A program made the translations under genes and the position numbers. From the NCBI RefSeq assembly GCF_047228825.1, contig NZ_JBFEGN010000011.1, forward strand, positions 7,923-71,922: a stretch of 64,000 nucleotides of DNA, read 5' to 3'. The stretch is from Siminovitchia sp047228825. GTDB taxonomy: Bacteria > Bacillota > Bacilli > Bacillales > Bacillaceae_C. This document shows, piece by piece, positions 8,528 through 16,284 of this stretch. Each line of letters starts with the position of its first letter. The first letter of the stretch is position 1. The notes under the pieces are model-generated. The model was not told the DNA's origin, made no database searches, and saw only the letters and a program-made list of their open reading frames with translations.

Positions 8528-8989
8528 GTGAGCATGATTTCTTCAACGTCTAATGCACAAGAGTTGGAGGGCGGTTCAAACCTTCAGATAGAGTCTTTTG
8601 TAAAAGGAGATCCGTCACCTTTTAGGGACATCGATTACACTGCAACAAAAGTATATGAATTGACCGATTACACTTTTAGAACGCCGTTGGAAAAAATGGA
8701 TGTGTTCAACCAACTGCTGAATATTCCGCATCCGTTTAAAATTTGGATATTGCCTGTGACGGAGCCAACCACTTCTTTGTTAAAAGAATTGCCGAAAGAC
8801 AAAACATATGAAAAAACGGCCTCTTTATTTACATTGCTTTCTTCAGTCAAGGAAACGATGGAAAGGGACCGGACATTTATGGTAGTACACAATCAATTAT
8901 GTACCGAACTGATCAACATACTGGAAAATTTGGGTTTCACTGTAACAGAGAAAAACCCGGAAGAATTAAAAGCAATTCAAATCGCCTAA
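8528..8989 (+). CDS. Hypothetical protein, 153 residues, possible general-stress gene
   Basis: I do not recognise the family. The GTG start is preceded by GGGGGAG with 6-base spacing, the gene has good bacillar codon use, and it is closed by a perfect terminator, so it is likely real. The protein is soluble and mixed alpha/beta with no signal peptide or transmembrane segment. It starts with a Ser/Asn-rich, probably disordered stretch and has a hydrophobic core around HPFKIWILPVTEP. The sigma-B-like promoter suggests stress or stationary-phase expression. It stands alone as a single-gene unit. Confidence 0.7.
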   Translation: MSMISSTSNAQELEGGSNLQIESFVKGDPSPFRDIDYTATKVYELTDYTFRTPLEKMDVFNQLLNIPHPFKIWILPVTEPTTSLLKELPKDKTYEKTASLFTLLSSVKETMERDRTFMVVHNQLCTELINILENLGFTVTEKNPEELKAIQIA

Positions 8990-9098
8990 AAACCGGTAGA
9001 TTGCCGCCTGTTCCGGATTTTGCCATAGGGCCTTCGCCCTCCTCACGGACGAACGCACTGCCTGCCAGCTGCACACTTCCGCCTACTGCCAAGCGCAT

Positions 9099-9135
9099 AA
9101 AAGCGTATTCGACATTAATTTCGAATACGCTTTTT
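9099..9135 (+). terminator. Strong rho-independent terminator
   Basis: AAAAGCGTATTCGA (9099-9112) pairs perfectly with TCGAATACGCTTTT (9121-9134), with an 8-base loop and a T run. It closes the 153-residue gene. Nothing else is seen between 8990 and 9311. Confidence 0.9.
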
Positions 9136-9311
9136 CATTTGAAGAACCAGTTGTACTTGCAATCACTCGCTATAAAGAATATTCTGATAGTACTGGCGCT
9201 GTCGGGGAAAATGTCCCGGTTATGCCTCGGTGAATGGAATGGCGAGTTCAGCAAAACTGCTTATTTTCACCGGAATTTAATGAAACAGCATTTTTAGCGG
9301 GGGTGGTCGGC

Positions 9312-10223
9312 ATGCACGTCGTTATTGCCGGAGGGAGCGGTTTTCTTGGTTCCAAATTGCAAAAGCAGCTTCTTGAAAAGGGATATCACGTGTCCGTTTT
9401 AACGAGGAGTCCGGAGAAAGTCGGGAAGTCGAGTGGACTTTCAGTGGTCGAGTGGCTTGTAGAAGGAGCAAGACCCGAAGAACAGCTTGGTCAAGTAGAT
9501 GCTTTCGTCAACTTGGCTGGAGAAACGATCAACGGAATTCGCTGGACAGGCAGAAAGAAGGAAAAAATTTTACAAAGCAGGCTGGCTGCGACAAAAGAGG
9601 TGATCCGCTTAATAGGCAAACTGGAACAAAAGCCTGAAGTACTGATAAACGCGTCGGCTGTCGGATATTACGGCATGTCTGAAACAGGCAGCTTTACGGA
9701 AGACACGAAAAGCGCGGCCACCGACTTTTTGGCGAATGTTGTAAAAAAATGGGAATCTCAGGCGAAAGAAGCCGAACAGCTCGGAGTCCGGACAGTGCTT
9801 GTCAGGCTTGGCCTTATCCTTGGACGGGAAGGGGCACTCCCGCTCATGGCGCTTCCTTATAAATTGGGGGTTGGCGGGACGGTTGGTTCCGGAAGGCAAT
9901 GGGTTTCCTGGATTCATGGTGAGGATGCCGCCCGTTTGATAGAGTTTGCTATCACGAAATCTTCCCTTTCCGGTCCGGTGAATGCAACAGCCCCTGAGCC
10001 GGTTCAAATGAAAGAGTTTGGAATGACGCTTGGTTCGGTTTTGGACAGGCCCCACTGGCTTCCGGTACCAGAATGGCTGTTAAAGATTTTACTGGGGGAG
10101 ATGAGCAGCATGCTGATCAGGGGACAGCGGGTGGTTCCTGAAAAAGCGCTTGAACATCAATTTGTTTTTGCGTATCCAAACTTGGAGCTTGCATTAAAAG
10201 AAATTTTTGATAATAATAGATGA
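9312..10223 (+). CDS. yfhF: TIGR01777-type NAD-dependent epimerase (YfhF)
   Basis: SDR-family nucleotide-sugar-epimerase-like protein of 303 residues, similar in length to B. subtilis YfhF. The NAD(P) motif GGSGFLGSKL is at residues 7-16. Later blocks typical of the family are DAFVNLAGETING, RLAATKEVI, INASAVGYYG, VRLGLILGREG and GSGRQWVSWIHGED. The chosen ATG is where the conserved N-terminus (MHVVIAGGSGFLG) begins, behind GGGGGTGG; the frame is open further upstream but without homologous sequence. The biochemical function of the family is unsettled. Confidence 0.85.
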   Translation: MHVVIAGGSGFLGSKLQKQLLEKGYHVSVLTRSPEKVGKSSGLSVVEWLVEGARPEEQLGQVDAFVNLAGETINGIRWTGRKKEKILQSRLAATKEVIRLIGKLEQKPEVLINASAVGYYGMSETGSFTEDTKSAATDFLANVVKKWESQAKEAEQLGVRTVLVRLGLILGREGALPLMALPYKLGVGGTVGSGRQWVSWIHGEDAARLIEFAITKSSLSGPVNATAPEPVQMKEFGMTLGSVLDRPHWLPVPEWLLKILLGEMSSMLIRGQRVVPEKALEHQFVFAYPNLELALKEIFDNNR

Positions 10224-10303
10224 CAAGTTTATCAATAATTAGATTTTTTATCCAGTTTATGCTACTATTTATCTATACAGTAGCATGACTAGAGGATGAA
10301 GAT

Positions 10304-11548
10304 ATGAGCATGGAAAAAATGAATATCGGGGCGATAATTAAATACCATCGCCAATTAAAGAATATGACCCAGTTCGAATTATGCAACGGGATTTGTTCTG
10401 TCACGCATTTAAGCAAGTTTGAGAACTACAACAAAGAAGCGAACTGGGAAACGATCATGCTGCTGCTCGACCGGTTGGGCATTTCTCTTGATTCCATCCA
10501 GCAGGCATCCAAGAAGATTTCTGCCGAACTCTCCCATTTGCTTGATGCAATGCTTTCTTACGACAAGGAACGGGCAACAGAATGCTACAATCGGGTGGAA
10601 GAATTAAAAGAGTACATTAAATTTTCCAACTATATATCACTCTATCATTTGTATGTATATCGCTACCATCTGCTGATGAACGATTTCGAAAGCGCCGAGA
10701 AGGAACGAGAAATTATCAGACAAATTGCCAATTCATTGGCAGAGCAGGAAAAAGCGCTTTATGAGTTTATTAATGGTGCTTTTTATATTATAAAAGGCGA
10801 TTATAAAATATCGCTGGATATTCTTCTAAAAGTAGAAGCAGATGATCTATTGCCATCTTCGTGGCGAGCGGAGCTCTATTATTTCATTGCTTTAAACTAT
10901 GCTAATCTGAAGGATAGCAGCAGCAGTATTGCGTATGGCCATAAAGCGTTGGAGGCGTTTTCCAGGTCATTCAACTATATGCGGATTTTACATACCCAGT
11001 TTCTATTGGGCATTGCCTATACAGATTTGAGCATTTATGAAAATGCCGCGGAACAATATCGCTATATATTTAAAAATATGAACTTGATCAACACGGATGA
11101 ACTTAAGTCCGCCATGTACAATAACTATGCCCTGCTTCTGGAAAAAATGGGGAGATTGGAAGAAGCGGCCCGCCACTATATTCTTTCGATGGACCATGCC
11201 AAGACGAATCAGGAATACTTGGTAAGCTTATGCAGCTACACTGAGCTGCTCATTTCCCAGGGCGAGAATGAAAAAGCACTCCAAAATATTTCTGAAATAT
11301 TGCGGGAAACAAAATCGGGCTCCATGAAAAAGCAGCAGCTCATTTTCCGATATTATCAATACTTGCTGAAAAATCGAAAAGGCAAAGCGATGGATTTTCT
11401 GGAAAACGACTTGCTTCCATATTTGGAAAAGGCCTACTTTGTAGAAGATTATAATAAATTCGCTTTATCCCTTGCCCAATATTATGCAGACACGAACCCG
11501 GATAAAGCGCTTTATTATTATAAAAAAATCGCTGAAAGGGGTGAATAA
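10304..11548 (+). CDS. PlcR/NprR-like (RRNPP) transcriptional regulator, XRE HTH plus TPR repeats
   Basis: 414 residues. The N-terminal XRE helix-turn-helix (about 7-65) contains NMTQFELCNGICSVTHLSKFE, closely resembling the PlcR/NprR group. The rest is all-helical with tetratricopeptide-type repeats (for example NYALLLEKMGRLEEAARHYI and SLAQYYADTNPDKALYYYKKI), the fold that binds peptide pheromones in this family. An ATG start behind GAGGATGA is used. A 34-codon secreted-peptide-like gene follows after a single base, a layout typical of receptor/pheromone pairs. Target genes are not apparent. Confidence 0.85.
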   Translation: MSMEKMNIGAIIKYHRQLKNMTQFELCNGICSVTHLSKFENYNKEANWETIMLLLDRLGISLDSIQQASKKISAELSHLLDAMLSYDKERATECYNRVEELKEYIKFSNYISLYHLYVYRYHLLMNDFESAEKEREIIRQIANSLAEQEKALYEFINGAFYIIKGDYKISLDILLKVEADDLLPSSWRAELYYFIALNYANLKDSSSSIAYGHKALEAFSRSFNYMRILHTQFLLGIAYTDLSIYENAAEQYRYIFKNMNLINTDELKSAMYNNYALLLEKMGRLEEAARHYILSMDHAKTNQEYLVSLCSYTELLISQGENEKALQNISEILRETKSGSMKKQQLIFRYYQYLLKNRKGKAMDFLENDLLPYLEKAYFVEDYNKFALSLAQYYADTNPDKALYYYKKIAERGE

Positions 11549-11549
11549 A

Positions 11550-11654
11550 ATGAAAAAACTATTTCTAACAGCAGGAGTGGCATTTGCGCTTTACGTGGCT
11601 CCAATTATTGGAGGAATTTTTCCACAATCACCGCCAATTTTCCCACCGGTGTAA
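11550..11654 (+). CDS. Candidate secreted signalling pro-peptide (34 residues)
   Basis: Tiny gene whose ATG follows the stop of the TPR regulator by one base, with AAAGGGG at 11535-11541 lying inside the regulator's last codons. The product has a short basic start (MKKL), a hydrophobic export segment of about 20 residues (FLTAGVAFALYVAPIIGGIF), and a proline-rich tail (FPQSPPIFPPV). This is the structure of a Phr/NprX/PapR-type pro-peptide whose C-terminus is cleaved outside the cell and re-imported. A perfect terminator follows immediately. Function is inferred from layout; the tail sequence does not match a pheromone I know. Confidence 0.7.
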   Translation: MKKLFLTAGVAFALYVAPIIGGIFPQSPPIFPPV

Positions 11655-11685
11655 AAAACTGCTCCTTCTTGGAGCAGTTTTTTCT
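11653..11685 (+). terminator. Terminator of the regulator-peptide operon
   Basis: AAAAAACTGCTCC (11653-11665) pairs with GGAGCAGTTTTTT (11671-11683) around a TTCTT loop. It overlaps the stop codon of the peptide gene and the -35 element of the next promoter. Confidence 0.92.
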
Positions 11686-11697
11686 TTCTGTTATAAT
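11669..11697 (+). promoter_or_regulatory. Sigma-A promoter of the thiamine-transport operon
   Basis: TTGGAG (11669-11674), a 17-base spacer and TATAAT (11692-11697) lie about 20 bases upstream of the riboswitch. The -35 element is inside the 3' arm of the preceding terminator. Confidence 0.6.
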
Positions 11698-11719
11698 AGA
11701 ATTAACTTAATAGCATTTG

Positions 11720-11810
11720 AGTAGGGGAACCGGTGTGGCCGGTTGAGATAGCATTCGGGAAATGCTGACCCTTTGAACCTGATCTGGCTCATACCAGCGA
11801 AGGGAACGTC
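11720..11810 (+). ncRNA. TPP riboswitch (thi-box)
   Basis: The conserved thi-box is visible: a GGGG...GGTTGAGATAGC 5' half, then GACCCTTTGAACCTGATC followed by TGGCTCATACCAGCGAAGGGAA. It precedes a terminator at 11837-11870 and a thiamine-precursor transport operon. Binding of thiamine pyrophosphate would be expected to favour the terminator and switch the operon off. Confidence 0.95.
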
Positions 11811-11836
11811 AATCAATTGAACATACATCTTTTTTT

Positions 11837-11870
11837 GGCGCCTTCGGGGTTTTTTCCCGGGCGCTTTTTA
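11837..11870 (+). terminator. Riboswitch-controlled terminator
   Basis: A GC-rich stem (GCGCC...GGGG against CCC.GGGCGC) followed by TTTTTATTTT sits between the TPP aptamer and thiY, in the position of an expression platform. Confidence 0.75.
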
Positions 11871-11890
11871 TTTTGCAAGGAGGAGAACTT

Positions 11891-12883
11891 ATGAATAAAC
11901 GGTTGGCAAGCTGCGTGATATTCTTTTTTTTGCTGGCCGGCTGCGGGAACCATGCAGCCGATCAGCATGAAAAGGAAGAAAAAGAACATAAAAAGGTGGC
12001 AGTCGTGCTCGACTGGACGCCCAATACAAATCATACCGGCCTCTATGTGGCGAAGGAAAAAGGCTATTTTGAGGAAAAAGGCTTGGATGTTGAAATCATG
12101 ATGCCAGGAGAAGCAGGCTCTGATCAGCTAGTTGCCTCCGGAAAGGCCGAGTTCGGGGTCAGTTATCAGGAAAGCGTGACGGAGGCGCGCGTCCAAGACG
12201 TGCCGATTGTGTCCATCGCAGCCGTCATCCAGCACAATACATCCGGTTTCGCTTCACTTGCCGAAAAAAATATCACATCACCGAAAGATTTTGAAGGAAA
12301 AACCTACGGAGGCTGGGGCGCCCCGCTTGAGAAAGCTGTCCTGGCTTCATTGATGGATGTGGATGGCGCCGATATAGAGAAAGTTGACATTGTCAATATG
12401 GGGGATGCCGACTTTTTTACGGCGGTAAAAAGAGATATTGATTTCGCCTGGATTTATTATGCGTGGACAGGGGTAGAGGCAGAGCTCCGCGGGGAAAAGT
12501 TGAATATGGTCTACTTGACCGATTACTCGGACAAGCTCGATTATTATACGCCGGTCATTACGACGAACGAGAAAATGATCGAATCGGATCCGGATACGGT
12601 AAAAGCATTCATGGCAGCCGTCTCCAAAGGTTACGAGTTTGCGATCGACCAGCCCGGAGAAGCTGCGGACATTCTTATCAAAGCAGTACCCGATCTTGAT
12701 CCCGAACTTGTGAAAAAAAGCCAGGAATGGATTTCGCCCCGTTATCAAGATGATGCGGCCCGCTGGGGAGAACAAAAGGCTGAAGTATGGAAAAACTACA
12801 TGGACTGGATGCTGGAAAAAGATTTGCTGGAAAAGGAAATGGATGTAGAAAAAGCATTCACAAATCAATTTTTACCTGAATAG
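11891..12883 (+). CDS. thiY: Thiamine-precursor (pyrimidine) ABC transporter, substrate-binding lipoprotein ThiY
   Basis: Exported lipoprotein of 330 residues. The signal peptide ends in the lipobox LAGC with Cys18 as the lipid anchor. The NMT1/ThiY fold is recognisable from VVLDWTPNTNHTGLYVAKEKGYF, EFGVSYQESVTEA and GGWGAPLE. ThiY proteins bind N-formyl-aminomethylpyrimidine or related thiamine breakdown products and hand them to ThiX/ThiZ. The ATG at 11891 follows AAGGAGGAG. It is the first gene after the TPP riboswitch, so thiamine status controls it. Confidence 0.9.
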   Translation: MNKRLASCVIFFFLLAGCGNHAADQHEKEEKEHKKVAVVLDWTPNTNHTGLYVAKEKGYFEEKGLDVEIMMPGEAGSDQLVASGKAEFGVSYQESVTEARVQDVPIVSIAAVIQHNTSGFASLAEKNITSPKDFEGKTYGGWGAPLEKAVLASLMDVDGADIEKVDIVNMGDADFFTAVKRDIDFAWIYYAWTGVEAELRGEKLNMVYLTDYSDKLDYYTPVITTNEKMIESDPDTVKAFMAAVSKGYEFAIDQPGEAADILIKAVPDLDPELVKKSQEWISPRYQDDAARWGEQKAEVWKNYMDWMLEKDLLEKEMDVEKAFTNQFLPE

Positions 12884-12894
12884 GAGGAGAGGAA

Positions 12895-13185
12895 ATGGCG
12901 AATTCACTTGTCAGCATACAGATCATCCCGAAAACAAAAAATGGCGAAGAGGTGATCCCATACGTTGATGAAGCGATCAAGGTGATTGACGAATCCGGAG
13001 TCCGTTATGAAGTACATTCTTTGGAAACGACGATGGAAGGGGATTTTACCAAATTGATGGCCATCGTCAAAAAAATGAATGACCGGATGGTTGAAATGGG
13101 CAGTAAAAATGTGATCTCCCAGGTGAAAATTTTGTATCAGCCGGACGGAATTTCAATGGATCAACTGACGGAGAAATACCGGTAA
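12895..13185 (+). CDS. MTH1187/YqgV-family thiamine-binding protein
   Basis: Small soluble protein of 96 residues in the MTH1187/YqgV family, a ferredoxin-like alpha/beta fold related to the thiamine-binding domain of YkoF. The family pattern VSIQIIPKTKNGEEVIPYVDEAIKVI, then SGVRYEVHSLETTMEGDF, is clear. It sits in the riboswitch operon between thiY and thiX, with its stop TAA overlapping the ATG of thiX (TAATG). It probably binds thiamine or hydroxymethylpyrimidine in the cytoplasm. Its exact role is not established. Confidence 0.85.
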   Translation: MANSLVSIQIIPKTKNGEEVIPYVDEAIKVIDESGVRYEVHSLETTMEGDFTKLMAIVKKMNDRMVEMGSKNVISQVKILYQPDGISMDQLTEKYR

Positions 13186-13946
13186 TGGGTGCGCTGGTCA
13201 AAAAAGGATGGAGGCCGCTGGGGGTCCTCCTCCTTTTATTATGTATATGGGAAGTATCCGTAAAACTTGCCAACATTCCGGGCTGGCTGCTTCCTGCCCC
13301 CAGTTCCATTGCAAAAGAAGCTGCATCCGGAATTGCGGGGCTCCTGCCGCATATACAGTCAACGATTTGGCTTTCCGTCGGAGGATTCATCATCGGCTGT
13401 ACAGTCGGCGTGCTTGTGGCCGTCATGCTTCATTTGCTGCCGGGGGTTCAGGAATCCGTTTATCCGCTCCTTATTTTATCGCAAAATGTTCCGATTATCG
13501 TACTGGCGCCGCTTCTCGTTATTTGGTTCGGATTTGGGCTTTTGCCTAAAATCATTGTCATCACTCTTGTTTGCTTTTTCCCGGTTGCAGTAGCAGCGAT
13601 GGACGGATTCAGAAGCGTTCCCGCTGAAATGAAGCATTACATGGTGATGGCCGGTGCATCAAAAATTCAGACGTTTACAAAATTGGAATGGCCATACGCG
13701 TTGTCATCCGTTTTTTCCGGCCTTAAAATTTCTGCCACATACAGCGTAATGGGCGCGGTGATTTCGGAATGGCTTGGAGCGAAACACGGGATTGGTGTTT
13801 ATATGACGCTCGCTTCCTCATCATTCCGGACAGACCGCGTTTTTGTCGCCATTTTCATTATCATGGCCTTGAGTTTGCTGTTTTTTGGCGTGATCACTCT
13901 TGCGGAAAACAGGCTCATCAAGTGGAGAAGAAGGAAGGTAATGTGA
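13185..13946 (+). CDS. thiX: Thiamine-precursor ABC transporter, permease ThiX
   Basis: Binding-protein-dependent transport permease of 253 residues with about six membrane segments, belonging to the SsuC/TauC/ThiX group. The cytoplasmic EAA loop that docks the ATPase is visible as EMKHYMVMAGASKIQTFTKLEWP. Translation is coupled to the upstream YqgV-like gene through the TAATG overlap, and the ATPase gene starts on the base after its stop. It would form the channel for pyrimidine thiamine precursors. Confidence 0.9.
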   Translation: MGALVKKGWRPLGVLLLLLCIWEVSVKLANIPGWLLPAPSSIAKEAASGIAGLLPHIQSTIWLSVGGFIIGCTVGVLVAVMLHLLPGVQESVYPLLILSQNVPIIVLAPLLVIWFGFGLLPKIIVITLVCFFPVAVAAMDGFRSVPAEMKHYMVMAGASKIQTFTKLEWPYALSSVFSGLKISATYSVMGAVISEWLGAKHGIGVYMTLASSSFRTDRVFVAIFIIMALSLLFFGVITLAENRLIKWRRRKVM

Positions 13947-14696
13947 ATGGGCCATTTAACGATACAAGGTGTAAGCAAAAATTTTGGGCAAAAAGAAGTT
14001 TTACAAGACATTGATTTGGACATCACAGAGGGGGAATTTGTTTCGATCCTCGGTCCTTCCGGAAGCGGGAAAAGTACGTTGTTTCATGTGATCGGCGGCT
14101 TGCTGAAGCCTGATCAAGGTTCCATCTTTTTAAACGATCAAGATATTACCGGGAAACGGGGCTTTATCAGTTACATGCCGCAGCACCATGCGCTTTTTCC
14201 ATGGCGTACCGTCCTGCAAAATGTATTGCTTGGCCAGGAATTGCAAGGAAATCAGGATCAACAAAAAGCGCTCGATATGATCCAAAAAGCAGGGTTGGCG
14301 GGGTACGAACATTCGCTGCCGGATGCCTTGTCCGGCGGGATGAAACAAAGGGCTTCTTTTATCCGGGCGTTATTGAGCCCGCAGCCGCTTATTTTGTTGG
14401 ATGAGCCTTTTTCGGCGCTTGACGATTTTACCCGGCAGGACATGCAGCAATGGCTGCAGGACACCTGGATGGAATATAAGCGGACAATTCTTTTCATCAC
14501 CCATAATATTGAAGAAGCGCTGTTCCTTTCGGACCGGATTGTCATTTTATCGACGAAGCCGGCTTCGGTCATCAAACAGTTCAAGGTTCCATTTGAAAGG
14601 CCGCGAACAGAAAAGCTTGTCTTGTCAAATGAATTTTTAGAGTGGAAACGAATGGTCGCTGAAAACATCGTCAGACAGGGGGACGACAATGTTTAA
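13947..14696 (+). CDS. thiZ: Thiamine-precursor ABC transporter, ATP-binding protein ThiZ
   Basis: ABC ATPase of 249 residues. Walker A is GPSGSGKST at 36-44, the signature is LSGGMKQR, Walker B is LILLDEPFSALDD, and the switch histidine is in ITHNIEE. It resembles SsuB/TauB/ThiZ proteins. The gene starts immediately after thiX and overlaps the following TatD-type gene by 8 bases. It energises uptake through ThiX. Confidence 0.9.
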   Translation: MGHLTIQGVSKNFGQKEVLQDIDLDITEGEFVSILGPSGSGKSTLFHVIGGLLKPDQGSIFLNDQDITGKRGFISYMPQHHALFPWRTVLQNVLLGQELQGNQDQQKALDMIQKAGLAGYEHSLPDALSGGMKQRASFIRALLSPQPLILLDEPFSALDDFTRQDMQQWLQDTWMEYKRTILFITHNIEEALFLSDRIVILSTKPASVIKQFKVPFERPRTEKLVLSNEFLEWKRMVAENIVRQGDDNV

Positions 14697-15510
14697 AATC
14701 ATCGATTCACACATCCATCTTGATCTTTATAAAGATGAAGAAATTGCGCAGATGATGGGAGAACTGGAGCAGACGGGCTGTGCGGGTCTCATTTCTGTTT
14801 CTTTTCACCTGGACTCGTGCCAGCGAAATTTAGCGCTGGGAAAAAAGTTTTCAAAGGTATATCCGGCTTTCGGGTTTCATCCTGAACAGCCGCTTCCGAA
14901 TGATCAAGAATTGGCGGAGTTGATTTCCTGGCTGGAATCCCGGGTAGCGTCGATGACGGCTGTCGGCGAGGTCGGTCTGCCGTATTATTTGCGGACTGAG
15001 CATGGTCCGGGCTTTCAACTGGAAGGGTATATCGAATTGCTCGAAACGTTTATTAAGCTAGCAAAAAAATGGGACAAGCCCATTGTGCTTCATGCTGTTT
15101 ATGATGATGCCCCTATTGCGTGCGATCTGCTCGAAAAACACAATGTAAAAAATGCTCATTTTCACTGGTTTAAGGGAGACCTCAAAACAACCGAGAGAAT
15201 GGCGGAAAACGGATTTTTTATTTCTGTTACGCCCGATGTAACTTATGATGAAGAAATTCAAGCACTTGCCCGATTGTACCCTTTGGACCTCATGATGGTG
15301 GAAACAGATGGGCCATGGCGTTTTGAAGGGCAATTTTCCGGGAAAATGACCCATCCCGTAATGATTCACGACGCTATCCTGGAAATTGCGCGTCTGAAAA
15401 AGGCTTCTCTCCCGTCCGTTTATAAGACTTTATATGATAATACGACTATATTTTACAGCCTTTCACACGATTTAGTTTTAATGGATCCCAAAACGGAAAA
15501 AGATAGATAA
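14689..15510 (+). CDS. TatD-family metal-dependent hydrolase in the thiamine operon
   Basis: TIM-barrel amidohydrolase-like protein of 273 residues. Metal ligands of the TatD family are visible: H8-x-H10 in DSHIHLD, Glu in GEVGLPYY, His in VLHAVYDD and HFHWFKGD, and Asp in ETDGPW. TatD proteins are usually nucleases. Here the gene overlaps thiZ and is under the TPP riboswitch, where other bacilli carry YlmB or TenA for processing imported formylaminopyrimidine. A role in thiamine-precursor processing is therefore an inference worth testing. Confidence 0.82.
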   Translation: MFKIIDSHIHLDLYKDEEIAQMMGELEQTGCAGLISVSFHLDSCQRNLALGKKFSKVYPAFGFHPEQPLPNDQELAELISWLESRVASMTAVGEVGLPYYLRTEHGPGFQLEGYIELLETFIKLAKKWDKPIVLHAVYDDAPIACDLLEKHNVKNAHFHWFKGDLKTTERMAENGFFISVTPDVTYDEEIQALARLYPLDLMMVETDGPWRFEGQFSGKMTHPVMIHDAILEIARLKKASLPSVYKTLYDNTTIFYSLSHDLVLMDPKTEKDR

Positions 15511-15529
15511 AAGAAGTGGAGGGATTCAC

Positions 15530-15742
15530 ATGACGCGAGAACCAGGACAAAATAAAATAGACCGGGCAAAAGCTTTGAGAGATCGCAATAAAAAAGATAG
15601 AGCTTTTTACAAAGACAAGGTAAAACAGGCGCAGCGTGACCAGCTTGTCATGCCTGTCGATGACCTTTCTGATGACTTGCTTGAAAAACGCGAAAAAAAT
15701 GAAGATGACAAAAGAGGTACTTACGGACCGAAGGATTTGTAG
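15530..15742 (+). CDS. Small charged hypothetical protein (70 residues)
   Basis: Short, highly charged, Lys/Asp-rich protein with no hydrophobic segment (MTREPGQNKIDRAKALRDR at the N-terminus, then Asp/Glu-rich). Its ATG is preceded by GTGGAGGG at good spacing and follows the TatD gene by 19 bases, so it may be the last cistron of the thiamine operon. It is probably intrinsically disordered. I do not recognise a function; similar small Lys/Glu-rich proteins are common in spore formers. Confidence 0.6.
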   Translation: MTREPGQNKIDRAKALRDRNKKDRAFYKDKVKQAQRDQLVMPVDDLSDDLLEKREKNEDDKRGTYGPKDL

Positions 15743-15749
15743 GCGGAAA

Positions 15750-15787
15750 CGCGGTTCCTTTAAACTGATCTGGAGCATGCCAGGGAA
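15750..15787 (+). other. Possible decayed TPP-riboswitch 3' half
   Basis: TCCTTTAAACTGATCTGG followed by AGCATGCCAGGGAA resembles the conserved 3' half of the TPP aptamer (compare 11768-11810 in this window). The 5' half with the GAGA motif is not recognisable, and no thiamine gene follows. It could be a degenerate duplicate or coincidence. Confidence 0.35.
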
Positions 15788-15802
15788 AAAATATACAAAA
15801 TG

Positions 15803-15842
15803 CGCTGCGGCCCCTTTCAATGAGGGGAGCAGCGTTTTTTTA
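15803..15842 (+). terminator. Terminator at the end of the thiamine operon
   Basis: CGCTGC..CCCCT (15803-15815) pairs with AGGGG.GCAGCG (15823-15834), followed by seven T. Confidence 0.88.
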
Positions 15843-15999
15843 TGGGTTTTTGGGAATGCGGGCATGGCCATGAAGGGCTTGTGCATGGTACTGGGAGCGT
15901 CTCTGAAAAACTGATAAAGAAATTTTTGGGAAAAAGCAGGAATTATCGTACCCCATCTAAAATACATATCAATAATATCAAGTTGAAGGAGGGAACCGT

Positions 16000-16203
16000 T
16001 TGTCTTCGTATGATAAACTGTCGGATCAGCTTTTAGCAGGTTTTTTCGTGGAGATTAACAAGAACATCAAAAAAGGAATGCTTTCGGAGGCCATGAATTA
16101 TGAAATAGCCTTGATCCAGGCTGCTGCTGACAAACGAGGACTAACAAAATTAGACTTGCAAAAGCTTTATTTGAAGAGTTGTTCGGAATCAACGCTTCCC
16201 TGA
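16000..16203 (+). CDS. Small hypothetical protein (67 residues), weakly Sda-like
   Basis: Starts at TTG (16000), 6 bases after GAAGGAGGG, a ribosome site too good to be chance. The product is helical and soluble, beginning SSYDKLSDQLLAGFFVEI and ending after ADKRGLTKLDLQKLYLKS. The KLSDQLL...YEIALIQ...RGL pattern vaguely recalls the Sda kinase-inhibitor family (LSDELL...EIKRRGL) but the spacing differs. I would call it hypothetical. It stands between the thiamine-operon terminator and the trp promoter and has no obvious terminator. Confidence 0.5.
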   Translation: MSSYDKLSDQLLAGFFVEINKNIKKGMLSEAMNYEIALIQAAADKRGLTKLDLQKLYLKSCSESTLP

Positions 16204-16237
16204 TCGTCGATAAATGACCCCATGATAAAAATTCATC

Positions 16238-16266
16238 TTGACATTGTCTTCATGCCCCGTTATTAT
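16238..16266 (+). promoter_or_regulatory. Sigma-A promoter of the trp operon
   Basis: A perfect -35 TTGACA (16238-16243), a 17-base spacer and TATTAT (16261-16266). Transcription would start near 16273, just upstream of the first T-box leader. Confidence 0.88.
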
Positions 16267-16284
16267 AAAAAATAATCAACTTGA

